A DNA stretch of 64,000 nucleotides from Lentzea sp. NBRC 105346 (GTDB lineage Bacteria; Actinomycetota; Actinomycetes; Mycobacteriales; Pseudonocardiaceae). The notes beneath the pieces are model-generated. The model was not told the DNA's origin. It worked only from the letters and a program-made list of their open reading frames with translations, and did no database searches. Both the position numbers and the translations under genes were made by a program. The stretch is taken from assembly GCF_030269605.1 (NCBI RefSeq), contig NZ_BSTQ01000002.1:744429-808428 (forward strand), written 5' to 3'. Of the stretch, positions 8,095 to 16,174 are shown one piece after another (the first letter of the stretch is position 1; every line of letters begins with the position of its first letter).

Positions 8095-11000
8095 TCCGCG
8101 TCGACGTCCTCGGACCGATGCACGCCTGGCTGGGCGACGAGGAGCTGTCCCTCGGCCCGGCCAGGCAACGTGCGGTGTTCGCGGTGCTCGCAGCGCAGCT
8201 CGGCCGGGTCGTCAGCCGCGACGAGCTGATCGGTTCCGTGTGGGGCGAGACCGCCCCGGCGACGGCGGCCGGCAGCGTGCACACCTATATATCCGGGTTG
8301 CGTCAGGTGCTCCCGCCGGACGTGCTGGTCTCGTCGCCGGACGGGTACGAGCTGCGGCTCGGTGAGGAGGCGCTCGACGCGGCGAGGTTCGCCCGGCTGC
8401 GGAACGACGCGCAGCAGCGGCTCGCCGAAGGTGCCAATGCGGACGCGGCCAGAACACTGGACGAGGCGCTCGCGTTGTGGCGTGGCGAGGCGTTCGCCGG
8501 CGTGCCCGGCCCGTTCGCCGAGGTGGAACGACGCCGGCTCGCCGAGCTGCACCTGTCGACCGTCGAGCAACGTGCGCGGACGCTGCTCGAGCTCGGTCAC
8601 CACCACGAGCTGATCGGCGAGCTGACCGGGCTGGTGCGCGAGCACCCTTGGCACGAACCGATCTATGAACTGCTGATGGTCGCGTTGCACGGCGCCGGGC
8701 GCACCGCGGAGGCGCTGGAGGTCTTCCGCGAGGCGAGGCGGACGCTGGTGACCGACCTCGGCGTCGAACCGGGCACCGCGCTCCAGCAGGTGCACCAGCG
8801 GATTCTCCGGGACACCGGCGACGTGGCTCCGCTCGCGGTCATGCCCGCCTCCGTGGCCAGGGCGATGCGTGCGGGCACGCCGTTCGTCGCCCGCGAGTCC
8901 GAACTGCGGCTGTTGCGCGGGCTTGTCGCGGATGTGCGGGCGGGCATCGGCCGCACCGTGTGGATCGAGGGCGAGCCGGGCATCGGCAAGTCGGAGCTGC
9001 TGGCCGTCGCGTTCGCCGGGGTGACCGTGGACGGCTGCCAGCTCGCCTGGGGTGTGGCGGACGAGCTGAACCGGCACCTTCCCTTGCGGGTCATGGCCGA
9101 CGCGCTGGAGCTGGATCTCGCAACCGACGCGACCGCCGACCAGGTGGTGGCGGCCGTGCGCGCGTTGTGCGCGACCGCTCCGCTCGTCCTGGTGATCGAC
9201 GACCTGCAGTGGGCCGACGAGACCAGCGTCCTGGCGTGGAGCCGGCTCGCCGCGGCCACGCGGCAGCTGCCGCTCCTGCTCGTCGCGGCGACCCGTCCCG
9301 AGCCGACCCGCAAGGAGCTCGCGCAGCTCCGGCGCGGCGTTCTCGCTCGTGATGGACAGGTCGTCGTGCTGGATCCGTTGGCGCACCAGGACGTGGAGCG
9401 GTTGATCGGCACGATCGTGCCGACGCCTGCCTGCGACGGGACGCGCGCGATCGCACGGCGAGCCGCCGGGAACCCGTTGTACGTCAAGGAGATGGCGCAC
9501 GCGTTCGTCCGCGAGGGCGCCGTGCCCGACGAACCGCTGTCGCTGGCCGCGACGATCGCCAGGACGCTCGGCTTCCTGCGGCCGGACACCAGGGACGTCC
9601 TGCGGGTCACCGCCGTGCTGGGCATGGAGTTCGCGGTCGGCGAGGTCGTCGAGCTGACCGGCCGATCCCCCTACGACCTGGTGCGGATCTTCGACGAGGC
9701 CGTGTCGGCGAACGTGGTCGTGGAGGCGGGCCCGCGCCTGGCGTTCCGCCACCCCGTGATCCGCCGCGCGCTGGCCGACGGGGTCGCCGCACCCGCGGCC
9801 GTTCGCCGGCGGGCGGCCGAGGCACTGGCCCGCGTGAACGCCTCGGTCACGCGGATCGTCGAGCAGCTCACCGCCGACGAGGTCCTGGTGGACGCGTGGG
9901 TCGTCGGCTGGGTGGCCGAGCACCACGTCGCCGTCACGAACCGGGCGCCCGACCTGGCGGGCGACCTGCTGCGCCGGGTACTCGACACCGGCCTGCCCAC
10001 GCCGGCGCAGCGGGAGGCCCTGCTCGTCGCACTGGTGCGCACGTTGTTCCGGCTCGACCGGCTGCCCGAAACCGAGGCGCGGCAAGCAGTCCGCCTCGCG
10101 ACCGACCCCGAGCACGCCGCCGAGATGCGGCATCTGCTCGCCGCCATCCGCTACCGGCAGGGTGCCGTCGAGGAGGCGATCGCGCTGCTCGTCGAGGTCG
10201 AGGACGACCCCTCCGTGCCGGACCAGTGGCGGATCTGGAACCGGGGGCTGCTGGCCAACTTCCGGCGTGGCGACCTCACCGACCTCGACGCGGCCGAACG
10301 CCGCGCGCACCAGGTGTTCGCAGACCCTTACTTCATGGCACACGCGCAACAGACACTGTGGCTGATCAGCTCGATCCGCCGCGACCACGTCCGCGCGCTG
10401 TCGCATGTGGACAGTGCGCTGCGGTTGGCCGCCGACGAACCCGCTCTGCGGCACGACCTTCTGGACAACCGCATCTTCACGCTGCACAACCTCGACCGGC
10501 TCGACGAGGTGTCCGACCTGTCCGGGGAACTCCCCGCGGGCCTGCGGGTGTCCATCGCGGTGCACCACTACTGGACCGGACGGTGGGACACCTCGCTCGC
10601 CTGGCTGGCGGCGGTCGAGAACGGCGCCACGGTCACCGGTATCCGCGACTTCGGCGCGGTCGCACTGCTGCTGCACGGCGTGACGGCGCTGATCGCCGGG
10701 CGCCGCAACGACCACACGTCGGCCGAGGCGCACCTCGACGCCGCGGAGGCCAGGTTCCCGGCGTCCAACACCGAACGCGAGAACTGCGACTTCCTGCTGG
10801 TCGCCCGCGCGCTGAACCTCGAACAGCGGGGCATGCCTTCCGAGGCACTGGCCGTGCTCGAACCGGTGCTGCGCCCCGCCTACGCGCCGCTCATGCTGCG
10901 CCACCAATGGCTGCCGTACATCACGCGGCTCGCGCTCGACCTGGACGAACCCGCCATCGCCCAGGAGGCCATGGACATCTGCGCGTCGGAAGCGGCCCGC

Positions 11001-11444
11001 GAGACGACGCCCGCGCGGGCGTTCACCGCGGCTCTGCACTGCCAGGCTCTGGTCACGGACTCGCCGGAGCCCGCACTGAAGGCGGCGGCCCACTACCGGC
11101 GCGTGGGCCGGGTGCCTGAACTCGCCGCGTCGTTGGAGGACGCCGCGGTACTACTGGCCCGCGCCGGCCGGATCGGCGCGGCCGTCGACGCGTTCGGTGA
11201 GGCCGTGGACATCTTCACGACCCTGTCCGCGCACTGGGACCTGCGCCGCGCGGAAACCAGGCTGCGACCGTTCGGCATCGGGCGCCCCGCCGGCGGCAGC
11301 ACCGAGCTGTCATCGATCGAACGACGCATCGCCGCACTCCTCGCCGACGGCAAGTCCCGCGCGGACATCGCGCTCGAACTCGGCCTGCCACCGCTCACCG
11401 TCCAGTCCCACGTCACCAACATGCTGGGCAAGCTCGGATCCTGA
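8091..11444 (+). CDS. SARP-BTAD-ATPase-LuxR large regulator
   Basis: 1117 residues, coupled to the previous gene (GTGA). Domains in order: SARP winged helix (1-95, IRVDVLGPMHAWLGDEE), BTAD (about 98-245), AAA-type ATPase with Walker A GEPGIGKS (294-301) and Walker B LVLVIDDLQWAD, a long helical TPR-like region (about 600-1040), and a C-terminal LuxR-type helix-turn-helix (ELSSIERRIAALLADGKSRA, then LPPLTVQSHVTNMLGKLGS). It combines features of AfsR and of LAL regulators, with a DNA-binding domain at each end. It is a near-paralogue in architecture of the preceding protein, and a partnership or heteromer is plausible. Probable activator of the adjacent biosynthetic genes, by inference. Confidence 0.88.
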   Translation: MIRVDVLGPMHAWLGDEELSLGPARQRAVFAVLAAQLGRVVSRDELIGSVWGETAPATAAGSVHTYISGLRQVLPPDVLVSSPDGYELRLGEEALDAARFARLRNDAQQRLAEGANADAARTLDEALALWRGEAFAGVPGPFAEVERRRLAELHLSTVEQRARTLLELGHHHELIGELTGLVREHPWHEPIYELLMVALHGAGRTAEALEVFREARRTLVTDLGVEPGTALQQVHQRILRDTGDVAPLAVMPASVARAMRAGTPFVARESELRLLRGLVADVRAGIGRTVWIEGEPGIGKSELLAVAFAGVTVDGCQLAWGVADELNRHLPLRVMADALELDLATDATADQVVAAVRALCATAPLVLVIDDLQWADETSVLAWSRLAAATRQLPLLLVAATRPEPTRKELAQLRRGVLARDGQVVVLDPLAHQDVERLIGTIVPTPACDGTRAIARRAAGNPLYVKEMAHAFVREGAVPDEPLSLAATIARTLGFLRPDTRDVLRVTAVLGMEFAVGEVVELTGRSPYDLVRIFDEAVSANVVVEAGPRLAFRHPVIRRALADGVAAPAAVRRRAAEALARVNASVTRIVEQLTADEVLVDAWVVGWVAEHHVAVTNRAPDLAGDLLRRVLDTGLPTPAQREALLVALVRTLFRLDRLPETEARQAVRLATDPEHAAEMRHLLAAIRYRQGAVEEAIALLVEVEDDPSVPDQWRIWNRGLLANFRRGDLTDLDAAERRAHQVFADPYFMAHAQQTLWLISSIRRDHVRALSHVDSALRLAADEPALRHDLLDNRIFTLHNLDRLDEVSDLSGELPAGLRVSIAVHHYWTGRWDTSLAWLAAVENGATVTGIRDFGAVALLLHGVTALIAGRRNDHTSAEAHLDAAEARFPASNTERENCDFLLVARALNLEQRGMPSEALAVLEPVLRPAYAPLMLRHQWLPYITRLALDLDEPAIAQEAMDICASEAARETTPARAFTAALHCQALVTDSPEPALKAAAHYRRVGRVPELAASLEDAAVLLARAGRIGAAVDAFGEAVDIFTTLSAHWDLRRAETRLRPFGIGRPAGGSTELSSIERRIAALLADGKSRADIALELGLPPLTVQSHVTNMLGKLGS

Positions 11445-11675
11445 ACTCGCGATCCGCAACGCCTCGATGTACTTGGGCAACTCCACTACCGCGCGCCCTC
11501 GCAGTCCGGTGTCGCACCGCGCGGTCACCTCGGCGAGCGTCGCGGTCAGGCCCTCGATGACCGGACCGGCCTCGTCCGGGCCGAGCACGAGCGCCCCCTC
11601 GACCGCCAGCCGCAGGAAGACCTCACCCGCGAAGCCCCACTCCTCGTTCGACTCCACGCGCTCATCAGACCGCAT
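11310..11675 (-). CDS. Small acidic protein of unknown function, antisense overlap
   Basis: 121 residues if the ATG at 11675 is used. The first 75 residues (GFAGEVFLRLAVEGALVLGP, then ATLAEVTARCDTGLRGRAVV) show regular amphipathic helices and the high third-position GC of real genes. I do not recognise a family. The last 45 codons run antisense to the end of the large regulator (11310-11444), which is unusual. The true gene may be shorter or disrupted near 11455. RBS evidence is weak. It could be an old gene truncated by rearrangement. Confidence is limited to there being coding DNA here. Confidence 0.45.
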   Translation of the reverse strand: MRSDERVESNEEWGFAGEVFLRLAVEGALVLGPDEAGPVIEGLTATLAEVTARCDTGLRGRAVVELPKYIEALRIASSGSELAQHVGDVGLDGERWQAEFERDVRAGLAVGEECGDASFDR

Positions 11676-11835
11676 CCGATACGTCGCCGCCACCGTCTTG
11701 GCACCCGCGGCCACGTGCTCTGCCCCTTCGGGCCGAGCTCCACAGTGGACGGTGTGTGACCGGCTCTGGCCACGACCGCCACGGGCCATCGGCGGCCCTA
11801 CCCGGCCGGCCGAGGGCCGTGCCATGGTCGTCACC

Positions 11836-12591
11836 ATGACCGCTGCTGTGCGCACCGCCCTGGTCACCGGGGCGAGTCGGGGGATCGGGCGCGCCGTCGC
11901 CGAACGCCTCGGCCGCAACGGGTTCGTCGTCGCGGTGCACTTTCGCGAGGACGCCGCTGCCGCCAAGGAGACCATGTCGGCCGTCGAGGCCGCTGGGGGC
12001 CAAGCGTTCCCCATCCAGGCCGAGCTCGGCGTGCCGGGTGACATCGACACGTTGTTCGCCGGGCTCACGGCGGGGCTCGCCGAGTACGGCGGCAAGCTGA
12101 ACGTGTTGGTCAACAACGCGGGCATCGGGTGCAAGGGCGGCGTCGACGAGATCACGCCCGAGCAGTTCGACCGGGTGTTCGCGGTCAACGTGAAGGCGCC
12201 CGTCTTCCTGGTGCAGCGGGTGTTGCCGCTGATGCCCGAGGGCGGGCGGATCGTCAACGTCTCGTCGCTCGCCAGCCGCGCCGCGCACCCGCAGATCGTC
12301 GGATACGCCATGAGCAAGGGCGCGCTGGACGTGTTCGGACGCTCGATCGCCGCACAGCTGGGTGCCCGCGGCATCACGGTCAACACCGTCGCGCCAGGTC
12401 TGATCGACACCGACTTCCACGGCGACCGGTTCGCGCGGCCCGAGGTGCTCGCCGAGGCCGAGGCGCTGTCGGTGTTCGGCCGGCTCGGGCAGGCCGGCGA
12501 CGTCGCGGACGTCGTCGCGTTCCTCGCTTCCGACGAGGCGCGCTGGCTCACCGGCGAGCGGATCGAGACCGCGGGCGGGACGCGGCTGTGA
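11836..12591 (+). CDS. Short-chain dehydrogenase/reductase, FabG-like
   Basis: 251 residues of a classical SDR. It has the nucleotide-binding TGASRGIG (11-18), the NNAG motif (93-96), and a catalytic Ser-Tyr-Lys with Y157 and K161 in YAMSK. The C-terminal PGLIDTDF and LTGERIETAGG are typical of FabG-type 3-oxoacyl reductases. It probably reduces a ketone or oxidises an alcohol in the biosynthetic pathway using NADP(H), but the substrate is unknown. ATG 11836 is chosen over ATG 11824 because it begins directly with the Rossmann strand. Neither start has a strong RBS. Its 3' end is partly duplicated downstream (see repeat at 12557-12719). First plus-strand structural gene after the regulators. 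Confidence 0.85.
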   Translation: MTAAVRTALVTGASRGIGRAVAERLGRNGFVVAVHFREDAAAAKETMSAVEAAGGQAFPIQAELGVPGDIDTLFAGLTAGLAEYGGKLNVLVNNAGIGCKGGVDEITPEQFDRVFAVNVKAPVFLVQRVLPLMPEGGRIVNVSSLASRAAHPQIVGYAMSKGALDVFGRSIAAQLGARGITVNTVAPGLIDTDFHGDRFARPEVLAEAEALSVFGRLGQAGDVADVVAFLASDEARWLTGERIETAGGTRL

Positions 12592-12719
12592 CGCGGCTGG
12601 TGACCCGACACGCCAGCCCACCAGCCAGCGACTCGAAACCGTGGGCCGAACGCGCCTCCGACGCCGCCCGCCGGCCCACCAGCCAGCGGATCGGACCGCG
12701 GGCGGGACGCGGCTGTGAC
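12557..12719. repeat. Degenerate direct repeats of the SDR gene 3' end
   Basis: The last 36 bases of the SDR gene with its stop (12557-12592) recur at 12685-12719 with a single base missing, and a third, more diverged copy lies at 12627-12655. Copies two and three are both preceded by CCCACCAGCCAG. The array fills most of the gap to the next gene and encodes nothing. It looks like decayed tandem duplication. Confidence 0.75.
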
Positions 12720-12740
12720 CATCTCTGAAGGAGTCTGACC

Positions 12741-13781
12741 TTGCGCCTCAACGACATCTTCGTCGACTCGATCGGCGTCCGCCTCGGCCGGTCCATCGAC
12801 CTGGCCGACGCGGTCGCCGACGGGCGGTACGAAGCCAGTGAGTACACGGCCAACGGCCTGCTCAAAGCCGTCGTCTCCGACGACGAGTTCGCCCCCGACA
12901 TGGCGATCAAGGCCGTGCGAACCGCCATGGCCCGTGGTTCCGCCACGCCCGAGGAAGTCCGGCTGATCCTGCACGCCAGCGTGTACTTCCAGGGCCAGGA
13001 CATGTGGACGCCCGCGTCCTACATCCAGCAGGCCACCATCGGCGGGAGCGCTCCCTCGATCGACGTCGACCAGAAGTCCAACGGTGGCATGGCCGCCCTC
13101 GGGCTCGGCGTCGCGTACCTGTCGAACCTCGACGACGACGCGGCCGTGCTGATCACGACGTGCGACCGGTTCTGCCTGCCGGGCTGGGACCGGTTCCGCA
13201 GCGAGAGCGGCACCGTGCTCGGTGACGGCGCGACGGCCACCGTGCTGACCAGGCGCCCCGGCTTCGCGCGCGTGCTCTCGTGCGTCATGACGGCCGACCC
13301 GACGCTCGAGGAGATGTACCGCGGCGACGGGCTCACCACCACGCCCGCGCCGACCGATCGGCCGCTCGACCTGCGCAAGCGCAAGAACAAGTACATGCGC
13401 CGGAACCTGCGCCAGCTCGACGAGATCTCGCTGCGCATCGCGCGGGGCGTCGGCGACTCGATGACCCAGGCGCTCGACGAGGCCAAGGTCGAGCTGGACG
13501 ACGTGACCCGCGTCGTGCTGCCCAACATCGGCAAGACCGTGCGCTGGTGGAGCCTGCTCGCGGAGATGGGTGTCGGCGAGGAACGCACCACGTGGGACTT
13601 CGGCCGCAATATCGGCCACCTCGGCGCGGGCGATCAGTTCAATGCACTGCACCATTTGGTCTCCACTGGACTACTGGCGCCGGGGGACCGTGTTGTGCTG
13701 GCCGGTAGTGGACACGGGTTCAACTGGGCCAGCGCGGTGATCGAAATTCTGGACATTCCGGACTGGTCGAGCCATGAATAG
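12741..13781 (+). CDS. KAS III-like enzyme with Ser replacing catalytic Cys
   Basis: 346 residues with the thiolase fold of 3-oxoacyl-ACP synthase III (FabH/CerJ-like). TTG start at 12741 with GAAGGAG seven bases upstream. The segment aligned to the FabH nucleophile is DVDQKSNGGMAAL, giving Ser113 where FabH has Cys. The segment corresponding to the HQAN box reads LPNIGKT, so the catalytic His is absent there, and the GNT box reads NIGHLGAG. Loss of the Cys argues against normal condensation with decarboxylation. A precedent is DpsC, a FabH homologue with an active-site Ser that acts as an acyltransferase. It overlaps the class V aminotransferase-like gene by eight bases. A role in moving an acyl group to or from the carrier protein is inferred. 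Confidence 0.8.
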   Translation: MRLNDIFVDSIGVRLGRSIDLADAVADGRYEASEYTANGLLKAVVSDDEFAPDMAIKAVRTAMARGSATPEEVRLILHASVYFQGQDMWTPASYIQQATIGGSAPSIDVDQKSNGGMAALGLGVAYLSNLDDDAAVLITTCDRFCLPGWDRFRSESGTVLGDGATATVLTRRPGFARVLSCVMTADPTLEEMYRGDGLTTTPAPTDRPLDLRKRKNKYMRRNLRQLDEISLRIARGVGDSMTQALDEAKVELDDVTRVVLPNIGKTVRWWSLLAEMGVGEERTTWDFGRNIGHLGAGDQFNALHHLVSTGLLAPGDRVVLAGSGHGFNWASAVIEILDIPDWSSHE

Positions 13782-15123
13782 TGATTTGAATCGCAGCCAG
13801 CTCGTCGAGGAATGCGACAAGGCATTCGCGGACGTGCTCGGCGCCGATCTGACCGTGCCATTGGTCCGCGGCGGGGAAACGCGGTACGTCAACCTCGACC
13901 ACGCGGCCAGCACGCCGCCGTTGCGGGCGGTCGCGGACCATCTCGCCCTCATCACGCCGCACTACAGCAGCATCCACCGCGGGGCGGGTTACGCCTCACT
14001 GGTGTCGACGTCCATGTACGAGGCGGCCCGCGACTCCGTCGCGCGGTTCCTCTGCGCGCGACCGGACGACAAGGTCGTGTTCACCCGCAACACGACGGAC
14101 TCGCTGAACCTGCTGTCCCGCTGCGTTCCCGGCGAGGTGCTGGTGCTCGACGTCGAGCACCACGCGAACCTGCTGCCCTGGCAGGCCGGGTCACACCACG
14201 TCCTGCTGGCGGCGGACACGCTGGCCGAGACGTTGGCAGAGCTGAACAGAACGCTCGCCGAACGTGGTTCCGCGCTGCTCGCGATCACCGGCGCGTCCAA
14301 CGTGACCGGCGAGGTCGTGCCGCTCGAACGGATCGTCGAGATCGCGCACCGGCACGGCACGCGCGTGGTGGTGGACGCCGCGCAGCTGGCGCCACACCGG
14401 CGGATCGACGTCACCCGCAGCGATGTCGACTACGTGGCGTTCTCCGGGCACAAAACCTATGCGCCGTATGGCGCGGGCGTGCTGCTCGGCCGGCCGGACT
14501 GGCTGGACGAGGCCCCGCCGCACCTCGCGGGCGGCGGCGCGGTGCGGGAGGTGCGGCTCGACGGAGCGCTCTGGGCGGCCGCGCCGGAACGGCACGAAGC
14601 GGGCAGCCCCAACGTGTTGGGCGTCGCCGCGCTCGCGAAGGCCTGCGATGTGGTCGGCGAACTGCTCGGTGACGCCTCGGCCGAACACGAGGCGCGCCTG
14701 CGGGAACGCCTGGTCAACGGCCTCGAAAGGCTCGACGGTGTCAGCACGCATCGCTTCTGGGCGGACTGCACGGATGTCATCGGCGTGGTGACGTTCTCCG
14801 TCGCCGGCTACGACGCCGGGCTGGTCGCGGCGTACCTGTCCGCGGAGCACGGCATCGGTGTGCGGGACGGCCGGTTCTGCGCGCATCCGGCGATCACGCG
14901 CCTGGGACTCCCCCGCTCCGGTGCGGTGCGCGCCAGCTTCGGACTGGGTTCGCGGCTCGACGACGCGGACCGGTTGGTCGCGGCGGTCGAACAGCTGCTG
15001 ATCGAGGGACCCGGCTGGGGATACGCGCAGCTGAACGGTCGCTGGACGCCGGCGCCCGACCTGCGTCCGATGCCCGAGTGGCTGCCCGTCGGCACGAACG
15101 CGGTGCCGCGCCTCTGCTCGTGA
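13774..15123 (+). CDS. SufS-like cysteine desulfurase / class V aminotransferase
   Basis: 449 residues of a fold-type I PLP enzyme. The Schiff-base Lys is K227 in SGHKTYAPYGAG, and EHHANLLPW is the strand typical of SufS-like proteins. Near the C-terminus RDGRFCAHP places Cys369 where SufS-type desulfurases carry the persulfide-forming Cys. It is therefore better read as a cysteine desulfurase (cysteine to alanine plus enzyme persulfide) than as a simple aminotransferase, although C-S lyases and isopenicillin-epimerase-like relatives cannot be excluded. It is slightly longer than SufS (about 405 aa) because of N- and C-terminal extensions. It overlaps the KAS III-like gene and is followed by a terminator. 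With the rhodanese protein at 33555 it may feed sulfur into the product. Confidence 0.82.
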   Translation: MNSDLNRSQLVEECDKAFADVLGADLTVPLVRGGETRYVNLDHAASTPPLRAVADHLALITPHYSSIHRGAGYASLVSTSMYEAARDSVARFLCARPDDKVVFTRNTTDSLNLLSRCVPGEVLVLDVEHHANLLPWQAGSHHVLLAADTLAETLAELNRTLAERGSALLAITGASNVTGEVVPLERIVEIAHRHGTRVVVDAAQLAPHRRIDVTRSDVDYVAFSGHKTYAPYGAGVLLGRPDWLDEAPPHLAGGGAVREVRLDGALWAAAPERHEAGSPNVLGVAALAKACDVVGELLGDASAEHEARLRERLVNGLERLDGVSTHRFWADCTDVIGVVTFSVAGYDAGLVAAYLSAEHGIGVRDGRFCAHPAITRLGLPRSGAVRASFGLGSRLDDADRLVAAVEQLLIEGPGWGYAQLNGRWTPAPDLRPMPEWLPVGTNAVPRLCS

Positions 15124-15156
15124 AAACGGCCGGGGTGTGTTGTCCCCCGGCCGTTT
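15124..15156. terminator. Bidirectional hairpin terminator
   Basis: Twelve-base perfect arms (AAACGGCCGGGG at 15124-15135 and its complement at 15145-15156) with a nine-base loop. It starts right after the stop of the desulfurase-like gene and lies between two convergent genes, so it can end transcription from both sides. Confidence 0.8.
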
Positions 15157-15168
15157 CACCTCTCGCGC

Positions 15169-16065
15169 TCAGCCAGCGCAGCTGAGCTGCTCCATCGATT
15201 CCCGCGGCTGCGCCGCCCCCAGGAGGTCGTGATGACGTGCCGCCACCAGACCGGCCTCGAACCGGCTGCTCACGCCGAGCCGCCGCAACAACGACGAGAC
15301 GATGCGCCGCAACGTTCGCGGCGACACCTGGAGCTCACGGGCGATCGTCGAGTCCTTCCGGCCACACGCCCACAGCCGCAACACCAGCAGCTGCTGGGTG
15401 TCCAGCCGGAGCGTTGCCGCAGGCCGGTCGGCCGACTCCGCCACGAGTTCGGGTACGGGCAACGCGTTCGTCGTACCGTCCCAGCAGAACTCGAACATCC
15501 GGCGCAACAGCCGCACCACCGTTGGATCACGCACGAGCAGGACCGCACCAGGCTCGTCGTCCGGACGATGGGCCGCCGAGACCAGTGCCAGCGACTCGTC
15601 CACGACCAGCAACCGGTAGGGCAGCAGCAGCGATGTGCGCATCTGCACGCCCATCGCGGCGAGCTTCCTCAGGTAGGCCGTGGACTGCGTGCCCTCCGCG
15701 GGACTGGTCTGCATGATGGCCCGGACCTCGACGCCACGCTCCCTCGCAAGGCGGTTGCGGGACAACGACCGCGCGTGCTGGTCGGTGGCCGCGATCACGG
15801 GGTACATCCACAGGATCTCCCGCGTCGCGAGCACCGTGGCGTGCTCGACCAGCTCCTCGGCCTGGAGCGGGTCGGTCACCTCCTCGACGCCCAGCATCCC
15901 GGTTTTCGGGTTACTTGCGTAAAGAGCGAGCGCGGAGATCTGCGCACGGACCGAATTCGCATGGTTCGACGCACTTTCCAGCGTTCGCTGCTGTTGTTCC
16001 AACAGTCCGCTGAGCACTTCCCAGGGACAGTTACCCGCTGTGGTAGCCGTTCCTTCCAGGATCAC
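15169..16065 (-). CDS. LuxR-type helix-turn-helix regulator
   Basis: 298 residues. The last 65 residues are a LuxR-like helix-turn-helix (LDTQQLLVLRLWACGRKDST, then VSPRTLRRIVSSLLRRLGVS). The N-terminal 220 residues contain a helical segment followed by a phospholipase-D-like regulatory fold (ILWMYPVIAATDQHARSLSR onward), an arrangement seen in orphan regulators inside actinobacterial natural-product clusters. No ligand can be assigned. It is divergent from the SagB-containing operon, with 109 bases between them, so control of that operon is the simplest inference. The ATG at 16065 lacks a strong RBS but gives a full-length domain. Confidence 0.85.
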   Translation of the reverse strand: MILEGTATTAGNCPWEVLSGLLEQQQRTLESASNHANSVRAQISALALYASNPKTGMLGVEEVTDPLQAEELVEHATVLATREILWMYPVIAATDQHARSLSRNRLARERGVEVRAIMQTSPAEGTQSTAYLRKLAAMGVQMRTSLLLPYRLLVVDESLALVSAAHRPDDEPGAVLLVRDPTVVRLLRRMFEFCWDGTTNALPVPELVAESADRPAATLRLDTQQLLVLRLWACGRKDSTIARELQVSPRTLRRIVSSLLRRLGVSSRFEAGLVAARHHDLLGAAQPRESMEQLSCAG

Positions 16066-16174
16066 TTAGACATCCCCCTGAATGATCCGCTGTCCGCCCA
16101 TGGCCACGACCGCCACGGGCCACCGACAGGTCTACACGAAGTCGAAGACTTCTGACAACGTCGGACTCGAATCA
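16066..16174. promoter_or_regulatory. Divergent promoter region of regulator and SagB operon
   Basis: 109 bases between the minus-strand regulator and the plus-strand SagB-type gene. It must hold promoters for both and probably the regulator's operator, but I could not identify convincing -35/-10 boxes. The stretch TGGCCACGACCGCC at 16100-16113 also occurs at 11768-11781 and 27744-27757, again outside genes, and may be a small repeat or a binding site. Confidence 0.45.

Noticed and set aside
7995..11093. A very long minus-strand frame opposite the large regulator gene
   Set aside because: Its translation is rich in Arg, His, Gln and Pro with no recognisable domain, and the plus strand encodes a clear multi-domain regulator. 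High-GC genes often leave long open antisense frames.
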